A DNA stretch of 64,000 nt from Anthoceros angustus (GCA_010909165.1 MU008152.1:310001-374000); one strand, 5' to 3'; shown: positions 10,416 to 23,022, counted from the stretch's first letter. A program made the numbers and translations. The notes: generated by a model from the sequence alone, not told the origin.

Positions 10416-13024
10416 TGGTGTACACAGCCAGCCTTGGTGAAAGACATTCTTTGGATCGGGAAGGGACTGAGCGACGGCGAACATCAACCAAGACCAGTTT
10501 TCATGAGAAGGAGAAACCAGTTTTATGTCTCTGACCGGGCTTCTCCATTTTCTTTCTTCCATAAGGACCTGATAGCCATTACTCAGTGGCTTTCTAGCGG
10601 ACTTGCCAGTCCTGCCCCTCCCACCGTCCAGGGCTGCGTTCGTTCCAGTTCACTAACTTCGGATATTGGCTTGCCAGTCAGTTTGTTTACGACTATGACG
10701 AGCCTGAAGTTAACTTCGCTGTGTTGTCGTCCAACATGGGTTGCTTAGCTGCTACTCTTTGAGACATTCTTTGCTTCCTGTACAAGCTGTTCGAACTTCG
10801 ACCTCTCGCTGAACTGGTTGATGTCAGGGACCCAAAACGACGGCCTATCTCCTCCTGACACAGACCACCACCTACTGCATTCGATTGTGCAGGCCACTGT
10901 TTGCAGATTTTATCGTTCACTTGAGTCGTCTATTTGTCACTGTCCATCAACGGGCTGTTTGAAGTGAAAGTGAGTGTCTGTGTTCTTCGGTTGCGAAATT
11001 CTGGGGTGCTGGTAATCTGCTGGTCTCACGCTGTTAGCCGGTTATGGGTCAGGATGCGTTTGGTGAAGGCAGGGAGTGATAGGTATGGCCACGACCGTCT
11101 AGCAGCGTCAAACCGTCGATAGCAACAGTAGGCAACGTGCAATTTTCGGGCCATCTTGTCTGTAGCTGGAGGCACAGATAAAGATCAGTTCTGTTATCCT
11201 AAGTTTAGAACGAACTTTATGTCGCCATGCTTTGGTCGTGCAATATCCCTACAGTCATGGGATAGTTACGACGGAATGGTTCCCCTAAATCAACAGCTGT
11301 GCCCGCAAGGAATTGGGGGCAAGATCTTTTCTGCTGGATGGCTATTACGGACGGCCCCAGATGTAAACAGCTCCGAGCTAGATGGTGCTGGCAATGCACA
11401 TTCCCCGATGATGATCGTCTCGGTTCACCTAAAGGCAGGGCCCTCACTCTCTGGTGATGTCACACACAGTTTGTTGAAAAGACTCAAAATCTGATGATGT
11501 TACTGACCTTGTTGAAAAGACTGCATGCAGTTCTGGTCTTTGCTTGTAAAAGTCGAACGTGAATGTGTATAGCCTTGGCTAGACTTGACACTCTCTTGTT
11601 GATTTGTACGAAACTAGCTGAAAATCTGACCGTAGAGCATCTGATCATATGCCTGCTGTGTGTGTGCTCTGTCGCCCACTCTCGTTCTACACGGATCCCT
11701 GCTACTAGGGGGTCTGCCATCGTATCCCTGGTCACCTGACCCTGCATCCCTATCTTACCCTGGACGAGTTTCGTCCAACCCTTGATTATCGCAGCACGTT
11801 TCATCGACCAGCTGGTGGTCACGAGGCTCCCATTTCACTCTTGCACATAAGGCACCTAGGCTATGCCCAGTAAGTGCCTCCATTTCATTTTCGCATCAAT
11901 TTGTTCCTCTTTAAATTTTCTGTAGTGACTCTTCAGCTTTTTGTGGTGAAGCTTTATTCCTGGTTCGAATAGAGCGATGCTTTGAGAGGCTTTACCAGAG
12001 GTCTCGACTCTTAAAGCTTTTTTCTTGGGCTTAGCACCCCACCCCAGTAGTTATATGCTTTAAGAGACTTTAACATAGGTCCTCGACACTTAGAAGCTTC
12101 TTGCTTAGGGGAAGCACCCCATCCCAGTAGTTATCTTGCGCCCTAGGGGCCCTTATTTGCAAAGTTCCGAAGTACAACAACAACAACTTTATGTATGTCC
12201 ACTAAGGGGTGGAAGGAGAAGGATCATTATGGATAGAGATAGTGCAGCGTAAAAGAGGTCAAAAGCACTGGTGTACACATACATAGAAGAACTCTATGCT
12301 ATATGTCAAGTTGTAGCCTGGACGTGTTCCTCTTTAGTTGCACTCATCTCAAGATGCAACATGCAATCTACCTCTATTCGACAGTCTACTTCTCATCTAA
12401 CCCTGGGTTGCACTATGTACTCATGGATAGGCCAGCAACCTTTTAATTTACAATCTTAACTTGGTATTACCAATCTCAAAACGAGACTTTCAATATGATA
12501 TTTTCTTTATTTATAGTTTTAAATAAATTGTATTAAGGACTTAAAGAGACTATAATATTTTATTATAACCACCCATTGTCCATAGCTACTTGTCATGGGG
12601 GAATCTTGTGGATGTTATTCAACTCGAGTGGTTGCCGCTAAACGGATATCAAACAAGGTCACCACTCTCGTATTCTCACACCTCATTGATATGCACATGA
12701 CGCAACTTCACATGATCAATTTCTCACTCTCATCTCCTTTAATGGTGGTCCATGATGACTACAAACAGTTCTAGAGGGAAATGTGAATGTATGAGCTTAT
12801 ACATCGTGGAAAAGAAGACTTTATTATAGAAAAGAGATGCGAAAAACCCATCCACCCCAAAAATAAAGGGGGGAAAACCCTACGCAGGGCACCATGCCAG
12901 TGGGACTAGCCCCCACGATCACGCATTTCAAAACTACCAACCACCCGAAGAACTTCATGGTCAGGGATGTGAAAAAGCCTACTTACCACCGGTGTCGAAG
13001 AAGCTGCATCTCCCGCGCTCGCTG
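10416..13024. other. 3' flank and intergenic; no gene recognised
   Basis: The first several hundred bases are probably the 3' UTR of the PHAX-like gene. The remaining frames are short and unsupported. The part from 12,470 to 12,560 is AT-rich. Confidence 0.5.
11977..12134. repeat. ~78-80-bp tandem duplication
   Basis: Two head-to-tail copies start at 11977 and 12055. Each runs from ATGCTTT(G/A)AGAG through a CTCGAC(A)CTTA block to a GCACCCCA(C/T)CCCAGTAG block. Confidence 0.8.
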
Positions 13025-13492
13025 TCATTTTGTACACTGCGTTTGCCAATGCCCTATGCAGAGCGATGGAAACCAAATTCCAGAAGAAAGCAACAATACA
13101 AGAATTCTTTGAGTCTCAATGGCAAGGGGGACGAAGGCATGGCCTTCCTGCATAGGAGAGTACTTGTGGACCTTAGCCATCACGCATCCCTCCGCCGCCC
13201 AACCTGGAGGGTTAAGAATAACATGCTCGCAGACATTGTCTAGGGTGGGATCGGTTACAACCACATCAGCAATCGAAACCTGATCCTCCCGGGTCAAAAA
13301 TGGATCAGCCCTAAGCAAAACCCCGTTGAGCAGGGTGTAAGGGCGCTCGCTAAATGGAAGGAACCCGCCTTCCCAAGCAATAGAGAACATGTACGGGCAG
13401 ACGCAGTTGGCCCTCCTTCGGAGGGCCAGGAGGGACGCCTGAAGTCCCCAGAGCCCAAACTCGGGAAGCAAGGAAAAAGATGGTGTGGACAA
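13025..13492 (-). pseudogene. Relic of a retroelement protein tail (RT-associated region)
   Basis: A 155-codon minus-strand frame contains LLRADPFLTREDQVSIADVV, VTDPTLDNVCEHVIL and KYSPMQEGHAFVPLAIETQ. The order DVVV.DPT, then a variable stretch, then a basic K.KY segment and F.PFA.ET resembles the conserved tail that follows the reverse transcriptase in many plant and algal retroelements (recalled pattern, not searched). No catalytic RT motif is visible and there is no start context, so this is a fragment. It abuts the antisense LTR relic on its right. Confidence 0.45.
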
Positions 13493-13559
13493 GGGAAGAA
13501 CTGTACACTCCCCCTTAGGTAGGTAATAGGCATGATTTTTTTGTTTTCCTTAGTACGTG

Positions 13560-15450
13560 GCGTGGAAAATAAGGCGGAAAAAGGGAAATAAGGGCGAATG
13601 GGCTGGATTACGTGAAGCTGCAGCCAAAGATCTCCCGGCTCTCTCTCCCGCACTTCCATCTCCTCGCCATGGGTCGTGTGCGCTTGCCTGCGGGCCGCCG
13701 CTCCACTTTCGAGCTTCGTGGCGCTCTTGTTGCCTCCTTCCAATGATTCCGGCCCATGTAGGTCCCATGGTCGGCAAATAGCGGCCTCCGCCTCGCCCCT
13801 TCGCCTAAGCCTCCAAGACTGCTCGCCTCCGCCTCGGTAGTATCCACCAACTCCCGCTTCCTCACCGCCCGCGGCTTCCTCTGCGGCTTCTCTTGCTGCC
13901 TCCCTTTGCTGGCTTAGGTCCTCCGCCCGCGCCTGTGCCACTTGAGCGTGCTTCACCGCCTGCATACTGGACACCTAGCCCTCGCTGGCGGACCTTTTCG
14001 CTGTCACGCCATCCGGCGCCTCCTCGATTCTAGCGAGGGACTCCGCCTTCTTCCTGGCGGCCTGGGCTACCTCCGTTTGACCCTGGAGTTCCACCATTCG
14101 CCTACGGGTGGCCTCCACTTCCTGGGTCTTCTCTTCAGTTCTGCAGAGTCGCCACAACATGTCGTTCATGACGGCCACAAGGACCCGCCGTGTCTCTTCC
14201 ACGGCCGCCGCCGATGATGCTCCCAAGAAGCCTGCTGATGACGCAGGCATCTCCCAGTCCATTAAGGGCTGCCATACCGCCGACCGGAGCGAGTCCGGGT
14301 TGGGTACTCCGGACCCAATCAGGACCGTTAGGTCCTGTCCGTCCGGAGCAAGTCCGTCGACATCTTTGGCCTGCTTCGTGGCCAATTCTTTCTCTGTGCG
14401 TCTCTGTTTGCGGTCCGGTGGAGGTGAAGAAGTCTGGGAGCTGGCCCGCTTTCCTCTCCCTATGGGGCGAGGACTGGCTCCGAGTGGGGTTGCTGCCAAT
14501 GGCCCCCTGCGCCCTGGGCGGCGTCCCGTTACGCCCTTCTCATGGCCTCTTCCGCCACCGCCCACTCTGTTGTCAGGGGTAAAGGAGGTCTTCCTCTTCC
14601 GCGTCTCCGTTCTGGTTTGTCGGGGCTCGACAGTTTGGTTCGGAGCAGGTTGCGGGGCTGCTGGTGCTACTAGCACCAACTCCATCCCCGTCATAGTAAC
14701 CACCGGGGACGGCTGCTCTGGTGGAGGAACTAGGAGGAGGGAAGCAGGGATCTCTTCCCATACTTCCCTTGGGGGGGAGGGGGTCCGCTCTAGACGAATG
14801 GAATCCGGGATGCCCTCCGAGTCTTATTCCTCCTTGCACCAGCTCCTCTTCTTCGGCCAGCCATGGGCCAAAATCCGGGTAGCGCTTCGTCACAATGTTC
14901 TTCTTCACTAAGCGCCAGGGCTTCCAGACCTCTGCCGCCTTCTTGGGTCCCATGTTCGCGCTCCGCTTGCTCTGCCGCTGAGGTATGGTGGACTGTGATG
15001 CTCCCCACGAGGCTTCTGAGTTCTGGATGGACGCGCCGCAAGAAGACGAAGGTCACTTGGTGTTGCGCTCGGACGTCGGAAGAGACGGCGCCAAAGAGCG
15101 GGGTCTCTAAGCGCGAGCGATTGCGAGAACTGCCAAGAAGTCGACCAGAAAAATGGTCTTCTCTCAGCACCGGAACGTTGGGCATAATTGATGCGCGGGA
15201 AGACGTCCTTTCGCTGCCAGTAATTGCCAGAGTCCTGTATTGTGTACTGCAACTTCACGCCCGCCGCCTTCTTGGCACATGTCCTTGGGTCGTGGTTACC
15301 TGCCCATAACGGCCGCTGACTTAACCCTACAGTCCTGGGCCGCTGCATGTCAGCCTTCCACTCAGTACCGTCCACGTGTCCCGCTTGCCTATTACGCTCC
15401 ACTCCTTCTTCACAGTTACTTTTTCCATCGGACTTACCTTGGTCCACCCT
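13560..15450 (-). mobile_element. Antisense, diverged LTR fragment related to the 16.1-20.7 kb LTR
   Basis: Reverse-complementing this interval gives blocks collinear with LTR1 of the Gypsy element. GATGGAAAAAGTAACTGTGA matches LTR1 around 16,345. The CACGTGGACGGTACTGAGTGG block matches LTR1 near 16,390. The AACATTGTGAC...CCGGATTTTGGGCC block matches 16,806-16,840, and the GAAACACGGCGGGTCC block matches 18,076-18,096. Both ends are truncated and no TG...CA ends are found. It keeps longer open frames than either LTR of the nearby element. Confidence 0.65.
13975..14953 (-). pseudogene. LTR-embedded protein (unknown function), best-preserved copy
   Basis: Two overlapping minus-strand frames (14,953-14,573 and 14,703-13,975) appear to form one protein split by a frameshift. 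It starts MGPKKAAEVWKPWRLVKKN and continues IVTKRYPDFGPWLAEEEELV. After a Pro/Ser-rich, basic linker come SLRSAVWQPLMDWEMPASSA, then VEETRRVLVAVMNDMLWRLC and a glutamate/arginine-rich, probably coiled-coil segment (EEKTQEVEATRRRMVELQ). The same blocks occur in the Gypsy LTRs in the same order (EVWEPWNLVERNIVTR; AVEETRRG...MLWGLCGMAEKT.EVEATR), there broken by indels. I do not recognise the family. Conservation between diverged LTRs suggests it was once translated. Confidence 0.5.
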
Positions 15451-15454
15451 TGAG

Positions 15455-16131
15455 TTTACTCCAGAGTTCCTTGTAGACTACTCTGGAGTTCCTGACGTTG
15501 TCCGACCCGGACCCTTCCTTCAGCCCCTCTTGTCCCACAATTATGCCGTACCTAGCCATACCATGTTATGGCATTGTTGTCTTGGTCATCCCAATAGCCA
15601 AAACATAGTACAAATGTCTAAGGCAGGACACCTCTACAGATCACCTTGCCTTTCTCAAAATCAACACCTTCTTTGGTGTGAGACTTGTGTCATTACAAAG
15701 CGACATCAAGCTCCTTTCCAGAACATCTCTCCACACAGGGCTACATTACCTCTAGAGCTTGTTCACACAGATATTTGTGGCCCTATCTCTACACCTTCCT
15801 TTAGGTAGCAGATATTTTTTGATCTTCATTGACAATTACTCCCGCTTCACTCTTACTTATATCCTTAATCACGAGGGTGATACTTATAATTTCTTCAAGG
15901 ATTATATGGCCTAGGCGGAGAGATTAGCACATAAGAAACTCAACACCTTACGTTCCGACAATGGTGGTGCGTTTACATCTAAACAATTTGAGGACTTCTG
16001 CCAAGCTCAAGGTATAGCTCAACAACTCACTGTTTTTTATACTCCTCAACAAAATGGCATAGCTGAAAATAAGAACTCACGTCTTCATGAAAACACTGGC
16101 TACTTGTTAACCCAAGCTCATTCACCCAAAG
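15455..16131 (+). pseudogene. Copia element A, GAG-pre-integrase and integrase core (left part)
   Basis: The frame carries the GAG-pre-integrase zinc region (WHCCLGHPNSQNIV, then CETCVITKRHQAPF) and LELVHTDICGPISTPSF. After a frameshift near 15,806 it continues with the integrase catalytic core: FIDNYSRFT (first Asp), LRSDNGGAFTSKQFE (second Asp) and QQNGIAENKNSRL (Glu). There is one in-frame stop (TAG near 15,910). The sequence ends at SPK where the Gypsy LTR begins and resumes at 53,467. Removing the insert rebuilds SPKVYWAEALLTATYLMNQL in frame. The 5' half of the element (LTR, gag, protease) is missing. Confidence 0.85.
16127..16131. repeat. Target-site duplication CAAAG (left) of the Gypsy element
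   Basis: CAAAG here is repeated at 53,462-53,466. Together with TG...CA LTR ends it fixes the borders of the Gypsy insertion. Confidence 0.9.
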
Positions 16132-19100
16132 TGTGGACTACGGACTTCCCTTGGGGGTTAAGAAATAAGTAGGGTTTTGTTTTTTTCGTAGGAGCGGAGG
16201 ATAAAATAAGGCGGAAAGGAGGAATAAGCATGGATAGCACTGACCAAGACTCGGGGTAAGCAACGACCGGACCTACTATGGCAGCACCGGACTACTGTGG
16301 TAACGGATAAGTCCGGACTCCAAGTCCAAGGTGATAAGTACGCCAGTGAAAGTAACTTAGAAGTTGAGCCGTGAGGATGACTAGGCGGCGCCACGTGACG
16401 GCCCCGAGTGGAGGTCGGGCATGCACCGCCAGACCGTGTGGGCCGCAGGCAGTATTCACGCTGACGCGCGAAGGCCGTAGTACGCGTAAGGCCGCAGTAA
16501 GCGGGCGTAAGGTCGAATAAGCCATGCACTGCCATGACAGGAAGAGGCGCCTTCCCGCCGTTACTCCCAAAGGCGTCAAGGGGAAGGTCATTTTACCGCA
16601 CCGAGACACCGCAGCCTCTTGCGCCCGCAACCCGGCTCTGGCGCTATCTCTTGAGCGCCCAAGCACCTTCGAGCGTGGTTCACCGCCGGGTTGGAGGCGG
16701 CGGGAGGGCGATCGCCCGAACTCCCCAGCCTGGCCGACAAGGGGAGAAGGCGATGGCACCCAAAAAGCTCTGGAAGTTTGGGAGCCATGGAACCTCGTGG
16801 AGCGCAACATTGTGACCCGCGCTATCCGGACTTTGGGCCCCGGCCGGAGGAAGCGGAGAATTAGTGGAGGAGTGGCACTGGATGTGTTCAGACAGTGCAG
16901 ACGTTCGGCGTCACTCTGGTCGGGAGTTCGCCCAAAGATGCTTGGGCGCGGGAGGTTCGGGTCCAAGAACCTCCGGAGGACCCGAGGCGATGGACCTTGA
17001 GGTCCCGAGGCGCCTACAACCGCCCAAAGGAGGAAGAAGGGGTGGTGCCGAGCCCCTCAAGGCGGCGGGAAGATAGGGCCGCAACAATGGGGCGATGCCG
17101 AGGCTCGACGCAGGACCACCAACGGCTGGTCCGACCCACCGGATGAGTAAGGCGGTAGCCGGATCATTGTCCATTGAACTCGCCACCAAGGTGGATCACC
17201 TTGGTGATAACTGGTGGTATTCCCGCATGCGCGCAGCTGGGAAGAGGGCGGACTGGGAAGGATTATCTTCGCCTGCTAGCCAGAGGCCCCGCAAGCTCGA
17301 CGAGAAGCCTCGCCATCTGGGCCGCCCCATACCGATCCATGTATGGGGACATTTCGAGCTCCTGAAGGAGGGAGAGCTTGAGCGGGCGCTCCGGAAAGGA
17401 CTGGAGGCCCCGCCGAAGTGGAGCGGCAAGGGCGCCGAGGTGGGAGGCCGACCAAGGCCAAACGGACCGGAGGAGGACGAGGGAATTCGACTCCATACGT
17501 CTGAACGGACCCCTCACCACCTGTGGAAGTATGGGAGAAATCCCGCTTCCCTCCTCCCGTGCCCCAACCGAGCAGCCCAAGCAGAGGCGGCCCGACCCAA
17601 TAGCCCACCACCACCACCACAACCACTACCGGAGCCCCGCCGACCGTGAGGGAACCAAGAGACGCAAGACACAACGCAAGACCTCGTGGTGCCAAGATTC
17701 ACCCGCCCCACCTGAGTGGCAAGAAGCGAGGAAGCGGTAAGGAGGGCGTAAAGGGACGCCGAGATGGAGGGAGGCGGAAGCCACCGGGCGCAGGAGGCGG
17801 AAGCCACCCGAGGCGCATGGTACTCCTCCGGGAGGCGGAAGGGCAAAGGGCTTGCTCCGGACCCCTCACCTCCGAGCCCTGTGAGAAAAAGGCGGAGAAG
17901 GAGCTCATGACCAAAGGGCCAAGGAGGGTGAAGCTCGAGCCAAGACTCGTGACCTAAGGGTCCCGATTAGGTCCGGAGAACCCACCGACTTACTCCGGAT
18001 CGGTATGGAGGTCCTGGCGGATCTGGAAATGCCGCCCCACTACGGACTTTGTGGGAGCCTCACTGCGGCCGTGGAAGAAACACGGCGGGGTCCTGCTACC
18101 GCCATGGACGGTATGCTTTGGGGTCTCTGCGGGATGGCCGAGAAGACCTGGAGGTAGAAGCCACCCGAGGCGCATGGTACTCCTCCGGGAGGCGGTTGGA
18201 GGGGCCAGGAGGCGAGGAGGAAGGCCAAGCTCTCGGCGGATTGAGGAAGGGAAACGGGAGGCGAGAGGGAAGTCCGTCCATCCGCAAGGACCGGACTAAA
18301 TTCCTTCACCGGAGGAAGAGGCAAAGGGCCAAGGAGGCCCAAGCGCTGGCCGAGGACCTCCGCAGTGAGAGGGTAGCGCAGGAGGCGGAAGAGGCGGCCG
18401 ACTAGACGAGCCAAGCGGACCGGGAGGAGGCGGCCGACTAGACGAGCCAAGCCGAGAGGCTGTGAAGGTGGCCAAGGAGGCGGAAGCCACGGCAGGCCGC
18501 GATCGCGATCACTATCGGCGTGATCGAACCGTGGAGGGAGGCGGAAGCCACGGCCAATCAAGGCCGAGCAAAGGGCCAAGGAGGAAGAGGCGGCCGACTA
18601 GACGAGCCGCGTAAACATCGAGGCCAAGACCCGGAAATCGGGGACCCTGTGGCGCAGCAGGAGGTAGAAGGGAGGCGGAGGAGGCGGAGGACAAGGACAC
18701 CTTGGAGTTACAACCCAAGACGCTCGGAGCAAGGGTTCTCAACGAGAGTCCAAGACTTGACGGAGATAGAGCGCCCACCGCCTCAAGATGGAGGGAGGCG
18801 GCGGAGCAGCGGACCCCTCACCACCTGTGGAAGTCGCGACAAGGAGATGGAGGATCTCGGACTCGGCTCCGTGAGGTGGAGCAAAGTGGAGATGGAAGAC
18901 CGCAAGGAGACCTTGAGTCACAAAACTACCATTGAGAGGAATGGTAGTCTCAGATGGTCGCGAACGCGAACGGAAATAGAGCGCCCACTGCTATGGCCGG
19001 TGGAGGAGGCGGCAGGAGTGGACGCCGAGATGGAGAAGGGAGGCGGCCGATCGCGAGTTGCCCGACCGTGAGAGGGAGATGGCGGAGTTACAATGGAGAA

Positions 19101-20722
19101 GGGAGGCGGAAGGCATAAGAAGCCGCCGGGTCCAGCTTGAGGAAGGCGGAAGGGAAACGCCGGGAGGCGGCGGGGAGGTGGCCAGGAGGCGAGGCGGCGG
19201 GGAGATGGAGAAGGGAGGTGACCGAGGCACTGCAGCCTGAAGGCCTGCCCGCCTATCAAACCCGGTGGGAGGTGGTCCAACAAGCCGGGCAAAGACGCCT
19301 CCCGAGCACCTATGGCGAAGGGAGTATCGGGTGCTCCGGGCACACGTGGAAGAGGCAATTCAACAAGTGGATTCGGACTTTGCCTATTACCACGCTGAGC
19401 TCCTGGAGAGGCCTCCCGCCGCAAATAGACGGACCGGAAGGCCTGAGGGGAAGAAGGGCATGGGGACAGCACGGGGACTCTAGTGGCCCTGTTTGGAGAC
19501 GACGGCAGCGGGGGAGAAGAGCCTCAAGAGGAGCGACGCAACGGACCCTGTGGTAAGTTCACCGCAACCCGCCGGAGAAGGGAGGTGGCCAAGGAGGAGC
19601 CAACCCACCCAAGACAAGGGTCGGGGGTAGGGATGAGGACCTAGCAAGACGAGGTCCATGAAGGGGTCCGGAGCTTGGGGACGGACCCCGGTAATAAGTT
19701 CGACCCCGAGGTCCGAACCCTGAGACGAGGCCGGACCCACCGGACCAAATAAGAGGACCGAGTTCTGACCGGAGTCGAGACCGACCTCGAGGTCCGGACT
19801 CAAGAAGGAGGAGCCCCTCTCGACTTACGCTTAGGGGAGCAGATAGGGTGGCCCCACCGAGGGGACCCATGGGGAGGCCGAGGGAGGATGACGTTGGTGC
19901 GGTCGCCGACCGCCACGAGCCAACCCGGCTGTGATTCCGGAGAGAGGAGGGGTCCCGCCGGATCATCCGATTGCGCGCGAACGTGGACGGAGATTGGACC
20001 ACCAATCCCAAGGCGGAACCCGGACCTTCCCACCACCACGACGAAGGAGATAGGGAGGAATAGGATGGTAGGCGTCGATTAGGTATACCGAGCCGCCATC
20101 TAATAGGGTGTAATAAAGACGCCGACCGGGCGTAGTATAAGAGGTCACGCCTCAATAAATCATCTTTCTCTTGGTGTTGATGCCGCTCTGCGCACTGTGT
20201 CTTCTTGCTAACGTGAGTCCCGAGTCACCGAAAGGTGCACGATCCCGGAGAGATTGATCGTGGTCCCGTGACGACCTAACGTGTTGTGGTGTGTGCGGGG
20301 AAGGGTGATCGGGACCGTCGCCGTGAGCCGCGCCCGCACGAACGGACCGGAACGCAGGAGCCGGAGGGACTCCGGAGGGCAGAGCCCGGACGAGAGGCCC
20401 GGAACGAGGAGGTCCGGACTGTAACCCGCTCTTCCTAAGACTGATAAGTGTAGTGTGAGTGGAGAGAGGAACGGACTGGAGGTGTGAGTGACGAACGTGA
20501 ACGATACGGACGCGAACGGGTCCTTAAACGTTTGGCCATACCGGCTCAGCGGTGAACGCTAGTAGTTAGCGAATGTGTGTGCGTTGGGACTGAACGGACG
20601 CAAAGTAAGACGAGAATCGCCTGAAACGCTGCAAACGGAGCCTATCATTCCCTTGGGAACGGACTCCTTCCTACAACGACACGGATTGTGCGCGCCGGCT
20701 ACGCCACAAAAGTCGCGCCACA
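16132..20722 (+). repeat. Gypsy 5' LTR (LTR1, 4,591 bp)
   Basis: Starts TGTGGACTACGGACTTCC and ends GCGCCACA, directly before the primer-binding site. The 3' LTR begins TGTGACTACGG (29,167) and ends GTGCCACA (53,461). Most of its length is GC-rich, GGAGGCGG-laden sequence with remnants of an LTR-embedded frame (EVWEPWNLVERNIVTR near 16,765). A short motif GCGGCCGACTAGACGAGCC recurs near 18,395, 18,428 and 18,590. Confidence 0.85.
20136..20159 (+). promoter_or_regulatory. LTR1 TATA-like box and polyadenylation signal
   Basis: TATAA at 20,136-20,140 is followed by AATAAA at 20,154-20,159. The same pair recurs in LTR2 at 52,858-52,862 and 52,875-52,880. This suggests the U3/R boundary lies close to the 3' end of the LTR, leaving a U3 of about 4 kb. 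Confidence 0.55.
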
Positions 20723-20740
20723 TTTTGGCGCTGCCGGGAA
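20723..20740 (+). other. Gypsy primer-binding site
   Basis: TTTTGGCGCTGCCGGGAA follows the LTR1 CA end. The TGGCGC..CCGGG pattern is like the tRNA primer-binding sites of many plant Ty3/Gypsy elements. The exact tRNA was not determined. Confidence 0.7.
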
Positions 20741-20956
20741 TGAAATCGCCCGTAGCAAGCGTGGATGCGTGGAGGACGGAGGTAGTTAAGGAAATCAAGA
20801 GAGTCGGACGCGTGATCGCCTCCGAGCGCAGCACGTGAGAGACGACGAGCTCGAGGCGAGGTCACCACCAACCGCGTGTGGAGTTGTCGGATCGAGGAGG
20901 AGGAAGCAGCACCAAGTCGCGGTAAGGGGCGGTTCCTCACCCTTGCCGATCGCGCG

Positions 20957-23022
20957 ATGGCAACAACGCCGACCAAGCAAGCGTATTCCCTCTTTGGAGG
21001 TAAGAAGGAGAGAGACGCTGAAACCTTCGTGGAGGATTTCGTGTCGCGGGCGAACTTCAACGGAGAAGGTTCGGATGCGCACCATCCAAATTGCTCCAAG
21101 GGGTCCCGGGACAGCCTGGTATCGAGGAAATACCGCCCGCACGCCCCCGCAACCTTCGAAGCATTGAAGGATGCCTTCTTAGAAAGATTCCGGAATCGAT
21201 CAAGAAGGCTACGCCTTGTCCAAACTCGAGAACCCAAGCGCAAGACGGAGAAGTTGGGATCAGACATCGAACGGTTCACGCTCCGGACCGCACCCCACTC
21301 ACACTACCATGCAAAGCGTAGCTGGTTCGCACCGGGCTTATCCAAGCCAATGGCTACACGCCGCTAAGAGAAGGATGTGAGCAAGGCGGTCGGCGGCGGA
21401 GAACTATGAAGAATCGATGCACCAACGACGGCCGAGGACTCCTCAGGAGGAAAGAAGAAAAAGAAACGGGTCGGATCAAGATGAAGAACCCTCAAGAGGA
21501 GGATGATGAGACCGAGGTAGCATCGGAGGAAGAGGAAGAGGACTCAAGAAGAACTGAGGATGTCATGGAAGAAGAAGAACCCTCAAGAATAAGAAGAAGA
21601 AGCCCGAGTGAGGGTGGAAAGAAGGAGGTCATGATGCCCGCACACGAGAGGTCCCGACCCACCCTTTGAAGGAAGTAGCGGGCCGAGGGAAGATCTAGAA
21701 CGGTAATGAAGAGGGTGGAGGAGTTGACGATCAACCGTGAAGGATAAAGAACGGCGAAGGCGCCACCACGGTCCGACTCATCTGTGGTGTGCGGTGTGTC
21801 ACCAACATGGGCATTCAAGGCCAACCGCCTCCGCCCTGCGGAACCGTGGAGTATGACTACGGGAAGAGTCCGAGGAACAAGTGGGAGGATGCATACCAAG
21901 TGCAAGAAGCACCACCGGGACAGTATCCCGGACGATGTACCCACGCAGCTGGTCCATCTGCATCGACCGATGCAAAGACCGCATGGGAGCCCCTCAGAAT
22001 TCTCGGGCGGTGGTGCTGGGCTGTGGGAACCCCGCACTACTCCAACGCGTGCCATACCCCACCGCAAGGCAACGGGACTTTGAACGCCTGTGTGGAGATT
22101 GAAGGATGCCTTCTTAGAAAGATTCCGGAATCGATCAAGAAGGCTACGCCTTGTCCAAACTCGAGAACCCAAGCGAGGAAGACGGAGAAGTTGGGATCAG
22201 ACATCGAACGGTTCTACGCTGCCACCGACCCCACTCACACTACCATGCAAAGTACGCTGGTTCGCCGGCTTATCCAAGCCAATGGCTAAGCACGTGGCAG
22301 AGAAGGATGTGAGCAAGGCGGCGGAGAACTATGAAGAATCGATGCACCAACGACGGCCGAGGACCTCCAGGAGGAAAGAAGAAAAAGAAGAAACGGGTCG
22401 GATCAAGATGAAGAACCCTCAAGAGGAGGATGATGAGACCGAGGCACGGAGGAAGAGGAAGAGGACTCAAGAAGAATCCGAGGATGTCATGGAAGAAGAA
22501 GAACCCCAAAAAATAAGAAGAAGAAGTCAGTGAGGGTGGAAAGAAGGAGGTCATGATGCCCGCACGACGAGGGTCCCGACCCACCCTTTGAAGGAAGTAG
22601 CGAGGGAAGATCTAGAACGGTAATGAAGAGGGTGGAGGAGTTGACGATCAACCGTGTGAAGGATAAAGAACGGCGAAGGCCACCACGGTCCGACTCATCT
22701 GTGTGTGGTGTGTCACCAACATGGGCATTCAAGGCCAACCGCCTCCGCACTGGGTGAACCGTGGAGTATGACTACGGGAAGAGTCTGAGGAACAGTGGGA
22801 GGATGCATACCAAGTGCAAGAAGCACCACCGACGGTATCCTGTGACGATGTACCCGAGCTGGTCCATCTGCATCGACCTGGCGCAAGACCGCATGGGAGC
22901 CCCTCCAGGAATTCTCAGGGCGGCGGTGGTCTGCTGGAACTGTGGGAACCCCGGGCACTACTCCAACGCGTGTCCATACCCCACTCGGCAAGGCAACGGG
23001 GACTTTGAACGCCTGTGTGGAG
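20957..23022 (+). pseudogene. gag: Gypsy gag with CCHC zinc knuckle, internally duplicated
   Basis: The ATG at 20,957 opens MATTPTKQAYSLFGGKKERD, then FVEDFVSRANFNGEG and ATFEALKDAFLERFRNRSRR, a retrotransposon-gag capsid pattern. A zinc knuckle CWNCGNPGHYSNAC (C-x2-C-x4-H-x4-C) lies at about 22,929-22,973. The segment 21,163-22,097 is repeated head-to-tail at 22,098-23,022. The first copy of the knuckle (about 22,010) is destroyed by several 1-5-base deletions. Linker regions are Glu/Lys-rich. There are many frameshifts, so it is non-functional as read. Confidence 0.75.

Noticed and set aside
11156-11494. 112-codon plus-strand frame downstream of the PHAX-like gene
   Set aside because: No recognisable domain, sits where a 3' UTR is expected, and is mirrored by an antisense frame.
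16895-20155. Many 60-200-codon frames in LTR1 on both strands
   Set aside because: They come from purine-rich GGAGGCGG repeats. Only the blocks shared with the antisense relic look like former coding sequence.
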